64,000 bases of DNA from Nocardioides ginsengisegetis (lineage in GTDB: Bacteria > Actinomycetota > Actinomycetes > Propionibacteriales > Nocardioidaceae): the NCBI RefSeq assembly GCF_014138045.1, contig NZ_JACGXA010000001.1:1-64000 (forward strand), written 5' to 3'. This document shows positions 55,174 to 62,027 of this stretch, in pieces. Below the pieces are notes generated by a model. It was not told where the DNA came from, ran no database searches, and was given only the letters and a program-made list of their open reading frames with translations. How positions within the stretch are numbered: position 1 is the first letter of the stretch; the number at the start of each line of letters is the position of its first letter. Made by a program: the position numbers and the translations under genes.

Positions 55174-55620
55174 CTACTGCTGCGTCGATGCGGCGGCCTG
55201 CCCGACCCCGAGCCCGAGCTGGGACATGAGCGATCCGGTGTCGAAGTAGGTCCGTTGGGTCCGGACCTTCCCGTCCTTGAACTCGGCGATGTCACACAGG
55301 TGCAGCGTGACGCTGCGCCCGGTCGCAGGGATCTCGCCCATGCTCGTGACCAGGGTGCCGGTGTGCGTGCCGCGTCCGGTGAACTCCACGACGACCTGGT
55401 CGCCCGAGGAGATCAGCCGGTCGATCGTGATCGTGCCGTCGGGGAAGGCGTCCGCCCACATCTGGTTGTACTGCCGCGACCCCTCCTGGCCGGTGAAGGT
55501 GTCGCCGGTGCCGACGACGGTGAGGGTGCCGTCGGGTGCCACGGAGTCGGCCATGAGGTCGAAGTCGCGCTGGTTCCACGCCTCGTAGATGCTGCGTGCG
55601 AGGTCTGCGTTGTCTGTCAT
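55174..55620 (-). CDS. SnoaL-like polyketide cyclase family protein
   Basis: The 148-residue protein has the SnoaL/NTF2-like pattern: ADLARSIYEAWNQRDFDLMADSVAPDG, TGQEGSRQYNQMWADAFPDGTITIDRLISSGDQVVVEFTGRGTHTG in segments, and DGKVRTQRTYFDT. Members include ester cyclases and many uncharacterised proteins. No polyketide genes are near, so a general small-molecule role is likelier. A GGAGG site precedes the ATG. It is divergent from the next small gene. Confidence 0.85.
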   Translation of the reverse strand: MTDNADLARSIYEAWNQRDFDLMADSVAPDGTLTVVGTGDTFTGQEGSRQYNQMWADAFPDGTITIDRLISSGDQVVVEFTGRGTHTGTLVTSMGEIPATGRSVTLHLCDIAEFKDGKVRTQRTYFDTGSLMSQLGLGVGQAAASTQQ

Positions 55621-55692
55621 GTGAGCCTCCGCTCTGACACCTGCCCGCCCTCGTCGACGCTAGACCTGTGCTCCCGCGGGCAGCAATGGACC

Positions 55693-55718
55693 GTTTGGGC
55701 CGTGTGCCGTCTGGGAAT
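55693..55718 (+). promoter_or_regulatory. sigma-B/F-type promoter of the CPDCG protein gene
   Basis: GTTT (55693-55696) and GGGAAT (55713-55718) are 16 bases apart, matching the actinobacterial SigB/SigF pattern GTTT-N15-17-GGGWAT. The start codon of the zinc-finger-like protein is 34 bases downstream. Confidence 0.55.
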
Positions 55719-55751
55719 GCTCACGACAGCACCGAGAAGCGAGGTCCCCCG

Positions 55752-55976
55752 ATGTTCCACTCCCGCTACCTGCCCTGTCCCGACTGCGGCGCGTCCGTCG
55801 ACCGGGCCGGTGACTCCCAGCACGATTGCTCGCCGGAGCGCCTGGCCGACTACCAGCTCTTCGGGCTCCGCGACGAGGTCGCCGAGCTCGAGACCCGGGT
55901 CCGTGACTACCTCCGGACCTCGGCAGGGCGCTTCGACGCCTGGCTCGCCGCCCGTCAGGTGCGCGGCGAGGCCTGA
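55752..55976 (+). CDS. 74-residue protein with CPDCG zinc-finger-like motif
   Basis: The protein starts MFHSRYLPCPDCGASVDRAGDSQHDCSPERL, giving Cys-x2-Cys, His and Cys as possible zinc ligands, then an amphipathic helical C-terminus. Family not recognised; similar small proteins accompany stress-regulated genes in actinobacteria, which I cannot verify here. A sigma-B/F-type promoter stands upstream, so it may be part of the general stress response. Confidence 0.65.
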   Translation: MFHSRYLPCPDCGASVDRAGDSQHDCSPERLADYQLFGLRDEVAELETRVRDYLRTSAGRFDAWLAARQVRGEA

Positions 55977-56016
55977 GCCTCACAAGCCCGGGACGTGGCA
56001 ACGCGTGGCAAGGGAG

Positions 56017-56053
56017 GCAGTACCGCAGGTCCTTGACCGACCTGCGGCACTGC
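56017..56053. terminator. 15-bp terminator hairpin between convergent genes
   Basis: GCAGTACCGCAGGTC, loop CTTGACC, and GACCTGCGGCACTGC (one G-U pair) lie between the CPDCG protein gene and the ANTAR gene. The C-rich stretch after it lacks a T-run on the plus strand. Confidence 0.6.
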
Positions 56054-56117
56054 TCCTACCCCCCGCTTTCATCCCCCGATTTCGCCCCCCATTTGTTTCC
56101 CCCGGCGGGGTTCCCCC

Positions 56118-56510
56118 CTATACCCCAGTCTCGAGCGCCCGCGCCGCGTGCACGGCGGAGGCGTAGCGCCAGCGCTTGACCATCGTGATGTCGGGCGCCG
56201 ACCGACGGCTGCTCCGGCCGACCTCGCCGCCACCGCGCGGCGCCGGCACGGGCGGCGCGACCGGGCCCGGCAGCTCGCCGCGCAGCCGCTGCTCCAGCCA
56301 CCGCACGACGTGCCGGTCCTCCGGGCCGACCCGGCCCTGGCAGATGCCGCTGACCATGGCCCGGCACAGGGCCTGGAGCGTGACGCCCGCCTCGTGCGAC
56401 CACTGCGTAAGGGTCGCCAGCGACTCGTACGAGCCGTGTCCGTAGCGGAGCATCAGCACGCCCTTGGCCTGCTCGACGAGCGGGCTGGACATGGGTTCGG
56501 TTGCCGTCAT
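56118..56510 (-). CDS. ANTAR domain regulator
   Basis: The 130-residue protein has an ANTAR RNA-binding domain near its start (VEQAKGVLMLRYGHGSYESLATLTQWSHEAGVTLQALCRAMVSG in segments) and a basic proline-rich tail. ANTAR proteins act as antiterminators on leader RNAs with paired hairpins, usually after phosphorylation or partner binding. There is no receiver here; the coupled upstream gene may provide control. Its ATG overlaps the stop of that gene by one base (TGATG). Confidence 0.85.
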   Translation of the reverse strand: MTATEPMSSPLVEQAKGVLMLRYGHGSYESLATLTQWSHEAGVTLQALCRAMVSGICQGRVGPEDRHVVRWLEQRLRGELPGPVAPPVPAPRGGGEVGRSSRRSAPDITMVKRWRYASAVHAARALETGV

Positions 56511-56812
56511 CAGTTCACTCCTCGAGGTCCGGCCGCCGCGAGCTGCAGGGCGGACCAGGTCGGTCGGAACGCGCGGTCCAGGGTGGCCAGAGCGCGCTGG
56601 TCGGTGGGCGTCGGACGTTCCAGCATCGCCAGCGAGATCCGGGCCCGCAGCAGGTGCAGGGCCGCATCGTCGTCGACGTGGGCGCGCAGGTCGCGTGCCG
56701 CCGCCTCGAGGTTCCAGGAGCGCCGGTCCGCGACGAGGCGGAGCAGCGTGACGGCCGCGTGGTCGAGTCGAGACCTCAGGGCAGTCCGGGAAGGTCGTTG
56801 GTGGGGAAGCAT
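56510..56812 (-). CDS. 100-residue helical protein coupled to the ANTAR gene
   Basis: The protein (MLPHQRPSRTALRSRLDHAA...) is rich in helix-forming residues with many histidines, arginines and leucines, and has no recognised domain. Its stop overlaps the ATG of the ANTAR gene, so the two are made in a fixed ratio and may interact. The start at 56812 is preferred to an open frame reaching 56908, because a 13-bp inverted repeat (56829-56860) lies just upstream. Confidence 0.6.
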   Translation of the reverse strand: MLPHQRPSRTALRSRLDHAAVTLLRLVADRRSWNLEAAARDLRAHVDDDAALHLLRARISLAMLERPTPTDQRALATLDRAFRPTWSALQLAAAGPRGVN

Positions 56813-56828
56813 CAAATACCGTCCAGAC

Positions 56829-56860
56829 AGTGGTGTTGAGCCACCAGTGTCTGGGGTGGT
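56829..56860 (-). promoter_or_regulatory. inverted repeat in the leader of the ANTAR operon
   Basis: On the minus strand CCAGACACTGGTG and CACCACTGTCTGG pair with one mismatch around a GCTCAA loop, 17 bases upstream of the first ATG. If transcribed it forms a leader hairpin with a six-base loop, as in ANTAR target RNAs; otherwise it may be an operator. Confidence 0.45.
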
Positions 56861-56963
56861 GGGCTCCCGTGATGAGGGGAACCGGCAACGTGCGTCGGAC
56901 ACTAGCAATGGCGTCCGGTGGCGACCAATGACCCGAACGGGTGGTATCGGGGCTGGTCGGGTG

Positions 56964-57863
56964 TCACTGGTCGAGGGTCAGCTCACCCGCCACGACGCGG
57001 CGGCACACCTCGCGCAGGGCCAGGTGGTGCGACCGTGCGTAGCCGCGCAGGAGCGGGTACGACGCCTCCGGGTCGATCCCGAGCTGGGCGGCGACGTACC
57101 CCTTGGCCTGCTCGATGGCCAGCCGCGAGCGCAGCGCGGTCTCGAGCTGCTCGGCCCGGGTCTCGGCCTGCTCCTGGGCCGCCCGGGCCGGGCTGGCGCG
57201 CAGGTTGCAGACGACCCCGCGCACGAAGGGGTCGTCGAGCAGGTTGGTGAGCGCGGCCTCGGCCCAACGCCAGTCGTCGAAGGCCATCACGCGTACGTCG
57301 ACCGCCGGGTGTGCACCGGGGTGGGTCACGACGTTGCCGAGCAGCCGGGCGAGCGCCGGCCGGTCTTCTGCATGCAGCAACGGCACGACCGAGCTGCCCA
57401 CCAGGGTGTCCTGGTCCCACCCGAACAGCTGTCCGACGGCGGGGCTCGCGTAGGTGATCACGGCGTCCGAGCGGAGCACGAGGGCCGCGTCGGTCGAGCG
57501 CTCCAGCAGCGGCCGCAGGGCGGTGCCGAGGTTGGTGGAGACGCCGACGACGCCGACCACCTCGCCGTCGCGGTAGATGCCGGCGTCGGTCACCAGGGCC
57601 GGGAACATGCTGCCGTCCTTGCGGCGCACGGGGAAGCCGCCCGACCAGGACGTGCCGTCGCGCAGCGCCGCCATGATGTCGGCCGCCGTCTCCTGGGCCA
57701 CGTCGGGCACGCAGAGCTCGGCGATGTTCTTGCCGATGGCCTCCTCGGCGGTCCAGCCGTAGAGCTGCTCGGCGGCGGGGTTCCACGCGACGACGACCCC
57801 GAGCGGGTCGGTCGTGATCACGGCCTGGCCCAGCGCAGCAAGCTGCTCGTCCCCCGTGATCAT
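56964..57863 (-). CDS. PAS-PAS-ANTAR signalling protein
   Basis: The 299-residue protein has two PAS domains (about 5-115 and 120-225) and a C-terminal ANTAR domain (AIEQAKGYVAAQLGIDPEASYPLLRGYARSHHLALREVCRRVVAGEL in segments). It joins sensing and RNA binding in one chain without a receiver. ATG at 57863 has a strong GGGAGGGGG site; the ATG at 57884 would put the Shine-Dalgarno inside the gene. It is next to the ANTAR operon and likely part of the same sensory group. Confidence 0.9.
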   Translation of the reverse strand: MITGDEQLAALGQAVITTDPLGVVVAWNPAAEQLYGWTAEEAIGKNIAELCVPDVAQETAADIMAALRDGTSWSGGFPVRRKDGSMFPALVTDAGIYRDGEVVGVVGVSTNLGTALRPLLERSTDAALVLRSDAVITYASPAVGQLFGWDQDTLVGSSVVPLLHAEDRPALARLLGNVVTHPGAHPAVDVRVMAFDDWRWAEAALTNLLDDPFVRGVVCNLRASPARAAQEQAETRAEQLETALRSRLAIEQAKGYVAAQLGIDPEASYPLLRGYARSHHLALREVCRRVVAGELTLDQ

Positions 57864-57953
57864 GCGGCCCCCTCCCTGGCCCATGGTGCGCTCCTCGAGG
57901 GTATTTCCACGACACCCACTTCGGGGGAAGATCCCGAAGCGGACGACTCCGGT

Positions 57954-58586
57954 CTACTCCGGTCTCGCCACCACCACGACGTTGTCCTGGTAGCCGCCGC
58001 GTGAGGCGTCGTACACGCCTCCGCAGGTGACCATGACGAGGCGCCGGTCGCCGGCCCCGGAGAAGACCACGGACTGGCGGCTGAGATCGGCCTGCGGCAC
58101 CAGCCGGACCGACGAGACGCGGTACCACTGGGACAACCGCTTCCCCACCAGGTGGATCCGGGCGCCGGGCCGCGCACTGAGCAGCTCGACGGCGGGCCCC
58201 ACGCCCTGGGTGAAGGAGTCGACGTGGGCGGCCAGCACGATGCTGCCGTAGGGGTCGCCGAGCCGGGAGCCGCCGGTCCACCAGCCGGCGCGCTGGATGT
58301 CGTCGGGGACCGCGAGGCTGCCGTCGGCGCGGGTGCCGGCCGGGTCGACGGGCAGGGTGCGGCCGCTGGGCAGCGTCACCCGGCGAGGCACCTCCGGACG
58401 GACCTGGCTGCCGGCGGCGTGCGCCACGGCCGCGGGGCGCGCCGGGGCGGCGGAGGTCGCGGGAGGCGAGGGGGCATCCTCGGCGCCGGGGGCGCCACCT
58501 GCCCCCGTCGCGCTGCATCCGGTGAGCAGCGCGGCGAGGGCGGTGAGCGTGACGGCGCCCGGAGCGAGGGTGCGGGGCACCCTCAC
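57954..58586 (-). CDS. class F-like sortase
   Basis: The 210-residue protein has a hydrophobic N-terminus with a lipobox-like LTGC at 21-24, a proline-rich linker, and a sortase core with H121 (AAHVDS), C188 (MVTCGG) and a candidate R196 (SRGGYQDNVVV). Sortases join surface proteins to the wall. This class F-like type is typical of actinobacteria. Its GTG start overlaps the TAG stop of the DUF4397 gene by one base, and such partners are often adjacent to class F sortases. Confidence 0.88.
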   Translation of the reverse strand: MRVPRTLAPGAVTLTALAALLTGCSATGAGGAPGAEDAPSPPATSAAPARPAAVAHAAGSQVRPEVPRRVTLPSGRTLPVDPAGTRADGSLAVPDDIQRAGWWTGGSRLGDPYGSIVLAAHVDSFTQGVGPAVELLSARPGARIHLVGKRLSQWYRVSSVRLVPQADLSRQSVVFSGAGDRRLVMVTCGGVYDASRGGYQDNVVVVARPE

Positions 58587-59410
58587 TACACGGACCACCC
58601 GCGGAGCCAGCCGAACAACGACAGCATGCGCGTCCAGAAGGCCAGGCGCGCGGTGTCGACGGACCCGTCCGGCCGGACGAAGCCGGCCGATCCGGTGTCC
58701 ACCGTCGACGGGGTGCCGGTGGCGCTGGTGGTCTCCAGCGGCAGGACCTGGACGATCGCGTCCATGCTGCCGTCGCGCGGGGCGCCGATGGCGAAGACCC
58801 GGGTCAGGGCGCCCGCCTTGATCGCGAGGTCGACCGGGCCGAGGAGCGGCTTGCCGCCACCGGTCGGGACGACGGCCACGTTGTACGTCGTGGCCGGGAC
58901 CTCGGCGCTGACGAACTCGCCGTTGGCGATGTTGGTGAACAGCGTCTTGCCGCCGGCGGTGATGTCGGCCGGGGGCACCACGGCGGTGTGCGCCACCATC
59001 AGGCGACCCTTGTCGCTGGGGACCGGGGCCACGTCGTTGTCGAAGACCGTGACGACCGGCTGCTTGCCCGCGTCGGCCGGCCAGTGCACGACCACGTCCT
59101 GGCTGCCCGCCACGGTGACGGAGCTGGAGACCTCCCAGTCCGCGGTCTTGAACACGACCGTGTGGTCGCCCGGTGAGACGTCGACCGGGCCGATGACGTC
59201 CTTCGCCGCGACGCCGGACTGCACCGCCTTGCCGTCGATGGTGATGTCGACGCTGGCGCCGGGGACGCCCTGGAGCAGGTAGAGGGCGGGGGGCACCTTG
59301 GCGGAGGCGGGGGAGCCGGTGAGGAAGGTGGTGAGCAGCGCGAGGATCGCGGCGAGGAGCACGGACGTGGGGAGCAGGCGTGGACGGGTCTGGGACATGG
59401 AGGACGACAT
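58586..59410 (-). CDS. secreted DUF4397 domain protein
   Basis: The 274-residue precursor has a signal peptide (to about 37, SPASA) and an extended beta domain matching DUF4397 (ALYLLQGVPGASVDITIDGKAV... GDHTVVFKTADWEV, about 40-235). The C-terminus is hydrophobic (LAFWTRMLSLFGWLRG) but no LPxTG is found. It is the probable partner or substrate-class protein of the following sortase, with which it is translationally coupled. A CGGAG site precedes ATG at 59410. Confidence 0.85.
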   Translation of the reverse strand: MSSSMSQTRPRLLPTSVLLAAILALLTTFLTGSPASAKVPPALYLLQGVPGASVDITIDGKAVQSGVAAKDVIGPVDVSPGDHTVVFKTADWEVSSSVTVAGSQDVVVHWPADAGKQPVVTVFDNDVAPVPSDKGRLMVAHTAVVPPADITAGGKTLFTNIANGEFVSAEVPATTYNVAVVPTGGGKPLLGPVDLAIKAGALTRVFAIGAPRDGSMDAIVQVLPLETTSATGTPSTVDTGSAGFVRPDGSVDTARLAFWTRMLSLFGWLRGWSV

Positions 59411-59533
59411 GGACGGGACTCCGAAGGACGGCCGAGTGATGAGAACCAGGACAGGAGAGCCGGTTCGCGGTCCGAGTGTCGACGGCCGTGCTCGTGGTGA
59501 CGGCGCGGCCACCCGGTGTCCCCCGTCGGCGCC

Positions 59534-59584
59534 AGTGGCCTAGGCCACTGTACGAGCCGATTTGACAGGTTGTCACCGTATACT
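59534..59584. promoter_or_regulatory. divergent promoter region with two palindromes
   Basis: AGTGGCCTAGGCCACT (59534-59549) is a perfect 16-bp palindrome, and TGACA-GGT-TGTCA (59563-59575) a second. For the minus strand TGACAA (59575-59570) and TACAGT (59552-59547) are 17 bases apart, the likely sortase-operon promoter. A TATACT box (59579-59584) serves the plus strand. Confidence 0.55.
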
Positions 59585-59619
59585 TCGTCACGCGGGGTGG
59601 GAGGGAAGGCTTCGGGCCA

Positions 59620-60387
59620 ATGCGTTCCGACAGCGCGTCCTCGGGAGGGGGGAGTCGCGCCCCCCAGGTCAGACGTCAGCGGCGTGGGAGCCACGCCGGC
59701 CGGCGTCGCGCCGTCGGGCGAAGCAGCCGCGGCGTCTGGATGGTGCCCATCCTGGCGACGCTCACCGTGCTCCTGGTGCTGGGCGGCTGGCAGGTCTACC
59801 AGGTCGCCACCGAGGAGACGCCGGTGAGCGCGTCCGACCCTGGCACCGACGTCAACGCCGTCGGCACCGAGATGGAGGTGTCGATCGGCGACGCCGGCCG
59901 GATGCACTTCGTCGAGACCATCACCTTCCCCACGGCCCGGTCGCAGCTCGACCTCTCCGTGCCCAGACGGATGGGTGCGGGCGCCGACTTCCGGCCCGTG
60001 GTCAGCTCGCTCGTCGTGCGCGAGCCCGGCAGCGCCGAGGTCAAGCCGCTCGGGCTCGGCGACCGCACCACTGTCCACCTGACCAGGTCGGCGGTCACCG
60101 TCGTGCTCGAGTACGACGCGAGCGGCGTGGTGAACCGGTCCGGCGACGTCTCCACCCCCGACCGCGCCCTGGCCCTGGTCACCCCGCTGGTCGTGGAGCA
60201 GGCCCGGCGGCTGCCCGCCGTCGTACGCGTGTCGTCGGTGAAGGTGCTCAACGTCGGCTGCCTGCGCGGCACCACCCTCGTGGGCTGCGGCACCGAGACC
60301 GCGGACGGCTGGGCCGTCGAGAGCTCCGGCTCGGAGGGTGACGTGCTCAGCGACGTGCTGGCCCAGCTGAACCTCGCCGTCCCGTAG
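59620..60387 (+). CDS. single-span membrane protein with extracellular domain
   Basis: The 255-residue protein has an arginine-rich cytoplasmic start, one membrane span (about 40-62, VPILATLTVLLVLGGWQVYQVA) and a beta-rich outer domain with one cysteine pair (VGCLRGTTLVGCG). No family recognised. It is divergent from the DUF4397-sortase operon and shares its regulatory gap, so it may function with it, for example in wall attachment. ATG at 59620 is the only reasonable start. Confidence 0.55.
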   Translation: MRSDSASSGGGSRAPQVRRQRRGSHAGRRRAVGRSSRGVWMVPILATLTVLLVLGGWQVYQVATEETPVSASDPGTDVNAVGTEMEVSIGDAGRMHFVETITFPTARSQLDLSVPRRMGAGADFRPVVSSLVVREPGSAEVKPLGLGDRTTVHLTRSAVTVVLEYDASGVVNRSGDVSTPDRALALVTPLVVEQARRLPAVVRVSSVKVLNVGCLRGTTLVGCGTETADGWAVESSGSEGDVLSDVLAQLNLAVP

Positions 60388-60396
60388 GGAGACGAC

Positions 60397-60429
60397 GAAG
60401 GCCGCGACCCCAGGGGGATCGCGGCCTTC
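60397..60429 (+). terminator. 11-bp terminator hairpin
   Basis: GAAGGCCGCGA and TCGCGGCCTTC flank an 11-base loop right after the stop of the membrane protein gene. The tRNA-Phe gene of the opposite strand ends nine bases later, so it may terminate both. Confidence 0.7.
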
Positions 60430-60437
60430 GGTGCTTG

Positions 60438-60511
60438 TGGGCAGGGGCGGGGTCGAACCGCCGACCTATCACTTTTCAGGCGATCGCTCGTACCAACTGA
60501 GCTACCTGCCC
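60438..60511 (-). tRNA. tRNA-Phe (GAA)
   Basis: The minus strand folds as a cloverleaf: acceptor GGGCAGG/CCTGCCC, D arm GCTC...GAGC, anticodon stem ATCGC/GTGAT with loop CTGAAAA (anticodon GAA), T arm GGCGG-TTCGACC-CCGCC, discriminator A. CCA is not encoded. It is antisense to the flow of the two tRNA genes that follow. Confidence 0.93.
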
Positions 60512-60618
60512 AAGCGAGGAGAAACCATACCCGAGACTCGACGAGCCCACGAAAACGGGGTGAACGGGCAGTTTTGGAGGCGATGGAGGCCCGCCCCTAT
60601 GCTGTCCGGGCAGTCCCA

Positions 60619-60691
60619 GCCCCCATCGTCTAGCGGCCTAGGACGTCGCCCTTTCACGGCGGTAGCACGGGTTCGAATCCCGTTGGGGGTG
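60619..60691 (+). tRNA. tRNA-Glu (TTC)
   Basis: Acceptor GCCCCCA/TGGGGGT, anticodon loop CTTTCAC (anticodon TTC), T arm CGGG-TTCGAAT-CCCG, discriminator G. CCA is not encoded. It is 98 bases upstream of tRNA-Asp, a common actinobacterial pairing. Confidence 0.94.
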
Positions 60692-60789
60692 CGGTCATCG
60701 GCCTGCTGGGTCCCGATTGGGAGACAGCAGCAACGATGGGTTAGAGTTCCACCCGCTTCACCAAGTGAAGCAACAGCACCACCAATCCT

Positions 60790-60866
60790 GGCCCCGTAGC
60801 GCAGTTGGTTAGCGCGCCGCCCTGTCACGGCGGAGGCCGCGGGTTCGAGTCCCGTCGGGGTCGCCA
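60790..60866 (+). tRNA. tRNA-Asp (GTC), CCA encoded
   Basis: Acceptor GGCCCCG/CGGGGTC, D arm with GTTGGTTAGCG, anticodon loop CTGTCAC (anticodon GTC), T arm CGGG-TTCGAGT-CCCG, discriminator G and a genomic CCA at 60864-60866. A strong intrinsic terminator follows six bases later. Confidence 0.94.
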
Positions 60867-60871
60867 CAGCG

Positions 60872-60904
60872 AACGCTCCGGATCTCACCGAGATCCGGAG
60901 CGTT
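60872..60904 (+). terminator. intrinsic terminator after tRNA-Asp
   Basis: AACGCTCCGGATCTC, loop ACC, and the complement ending GCGTT, followed by TGTCATTT. The 15-bp stem ends the tRNA transcript. Confidence 0.9.
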
Positions 60905-60929
60905 TGTCATTTCCCGACACAATGAGGGC

Positions 60930-61286
60930 ATGCCCCTCGAGCTCGACCGCAAGGCCTTCGACGCCCTCGTCGACGAGGCCCTCGACGGCATCCCCACCGA
61001 GATCGCCTCGCTGGTGCACAACGTGGTCGTGCTCGTCGAGGACGAGCCGCCGGAGGACGAGCCCGACGACCTGCTGGGCCTCTACGACGGGATCGCGCTG
61101 ACCGACCGCTGGGGCGACCCGACGATGGACCTCCCGGACCGGATCTTCATCTTCCGCAACCCGCTGCTCGACATGTGCGGGTCCCGCGCGGAGCTCGTCG
61201 AGGAGGTGCGGATCACCGTCGTGCACGAGGTGGCCCACCACTTCGGCATCGACGACGACCGGCTGCACGAGCTGGGCTACGGCTGA
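60930..61286 (+). CDS. small zincin-like metallopeptidase family protein
   Basis: The 118-residue protein has the minimal zincin pattern of the DUF1025/'metallopeptidase family' type: a helix with HEVAHHFGIDD (HExxHxxGxxD) near the C-terminus and an acidic middle. Zinc binding is expected; proteolysis has not been generally shown for the family. A CACAAT box ends six bases before the ATG, so it may be leaderless. Confidence 0.88.
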   Translation: MPLELDRKAFDALVDEALDGIPTEIASLVHNVVVLVEDEPPEDEPDDLLGLYDGIALTDRWGDPTMDLPDRIFIFRNPLLDMCGSRAELVEEVRITVVHEVAHHFGIDDDRLHELGYG

Positions 61287-61290
61287 GCCG

Positions 61291-61614
61291 TCACCCGAGC
61301 GCGAAGCCGAGCGCGCAGGCGGCCAGTGAGAGCCCCACCGTTGCGACGACGTACGTCGACCCCGCGCGCCGGCCGCCGGCGTACGCCTGGACGGCGAACG
61401 AGCTGTAGGTGGTGAAGCCGCCGCAGAAGCCCGTGCCGAGCAGCGCCATCGCGTGGCCCGACAGTCCGAGCGCGCTGAACAGTCCGAGCAGGAACGAGCC
61501 GGTGACGTTCGCGGCCAGCGTCCCGCGGTGCAGGCGGCCGTCGACGGTGTGCGCGAGCAGGAGGCGCAGCGGGGCGCCGACGGCCGCGCCCAGCGCGACG
61601 AGGAGCGCGGTCAC
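61291..61614 (-). CDS. crcB: fluoride channel subunit CrcB/FluC (second)
   Basis: The 107-residue membrane protein has four hydrophobic helices with GAAVGAPLRLLLAH, an NVTGSFLLGLFSALG helix (Fluc-type conserved asparagine) and GFCGGFTTYSSFAVQ with the Na-site/phenylalanine-box pattern. It lowers cell fluoride as a channel. The paired, coupled crcB gene just upstream suggests a heterodimer. The GTG start overlaps the stop of the first crcB. Confidence 0.92.
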   Translation of the reverse strand: MTALLVALGAAVGAPLRLLLAHTVDGRLHRGTLAANVTGSFLLGLFSALGLSGHAMALLGTGFCGGFTTYSSFAVQAYAGGRRAGSTYVVATVGLSLAACALGFALG

Positions 61615-62027
61615 TCGTTGCCCTCCTCGGCCTCGAACTCCGCCTGCTCGGCGGGCGTGGCGAGGTGCGAGACCAGCGCGACGGCCACCAGGCAGGCGGC
61701 GAGGGTGCCGACCAGGTAGCTGCCGGCCAGGAGCGTGTCACCGGCGGCCAGGAGCGCCCGCGTCTGCTCCGAGGCGGCCGAGAGGGTCGTGAAGCCGCCC
61801 AGCACGCCGGGACCGAGGAAGACGGCCAGCTCGCGGGAGCGACGTACGGGGGAGAGGGCGGGGAGCAGGGCGAGCGCGGCGGAGCCGGCGACGTTGATGG
61901 CGAAGACGGTCCAGGGGAAGCCGGCGGTGTCGGGGAAGGTCTCCCCGAGCGCCCAGCGGGCCACCGCGCCGAGGGCGCCGCCCAGCGCCGCCGCGACGAG
62001 GAGTCGCGGGGGAGGCGGTGGGGTCAC
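61611..62027 (-). CDS. crcB: fluoride channel subunit CrcB/FluC (first)
   Basis: The 138-residue protein has GGALGAVARWALGE, FAINVAGSAALALL and PGVLGGFTTLSAAS with four hydrophobic helices, plus a C-terminal acidic tail that the second subunit lacks. Two non-identical CrcB genes in tandem are the usual arrangement for heterodimeric Fluc channels in Gram-positive bacteria. GTG at 62027 overlaps the stop of the HATPase gene (GTGA). Confidence 0.92.
   Translation of the reverse strand: MTPPPPPRLLVAAALGGALGAVARWALGETFPDTAGFPWTVFAINVAGSAALALLPALSPVRRSRELAVFLGPGVLGGFTTLSAASEQTRALLAAGDTLLAGSYLVGTLAACLVAVALVSHLATPAEQAEFEAEEGNE

Noticed and set aside
58586..59410. LPLET in the DUF4397 protein as a sortase signal
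   Set aside because: It lacks the glycine of LPxTG, and is followed by a polar stretch before the hydrophobic end, so the spacing does not fit a sorting signal.
59562..59584. TTGACA and TATACT read as one promoter
   Set aside because: Only 11 bases separate the two boxes, too short for a sigma-70 promoter; TTGACA is more likely part of the TGACA/TGTCA palindrome.
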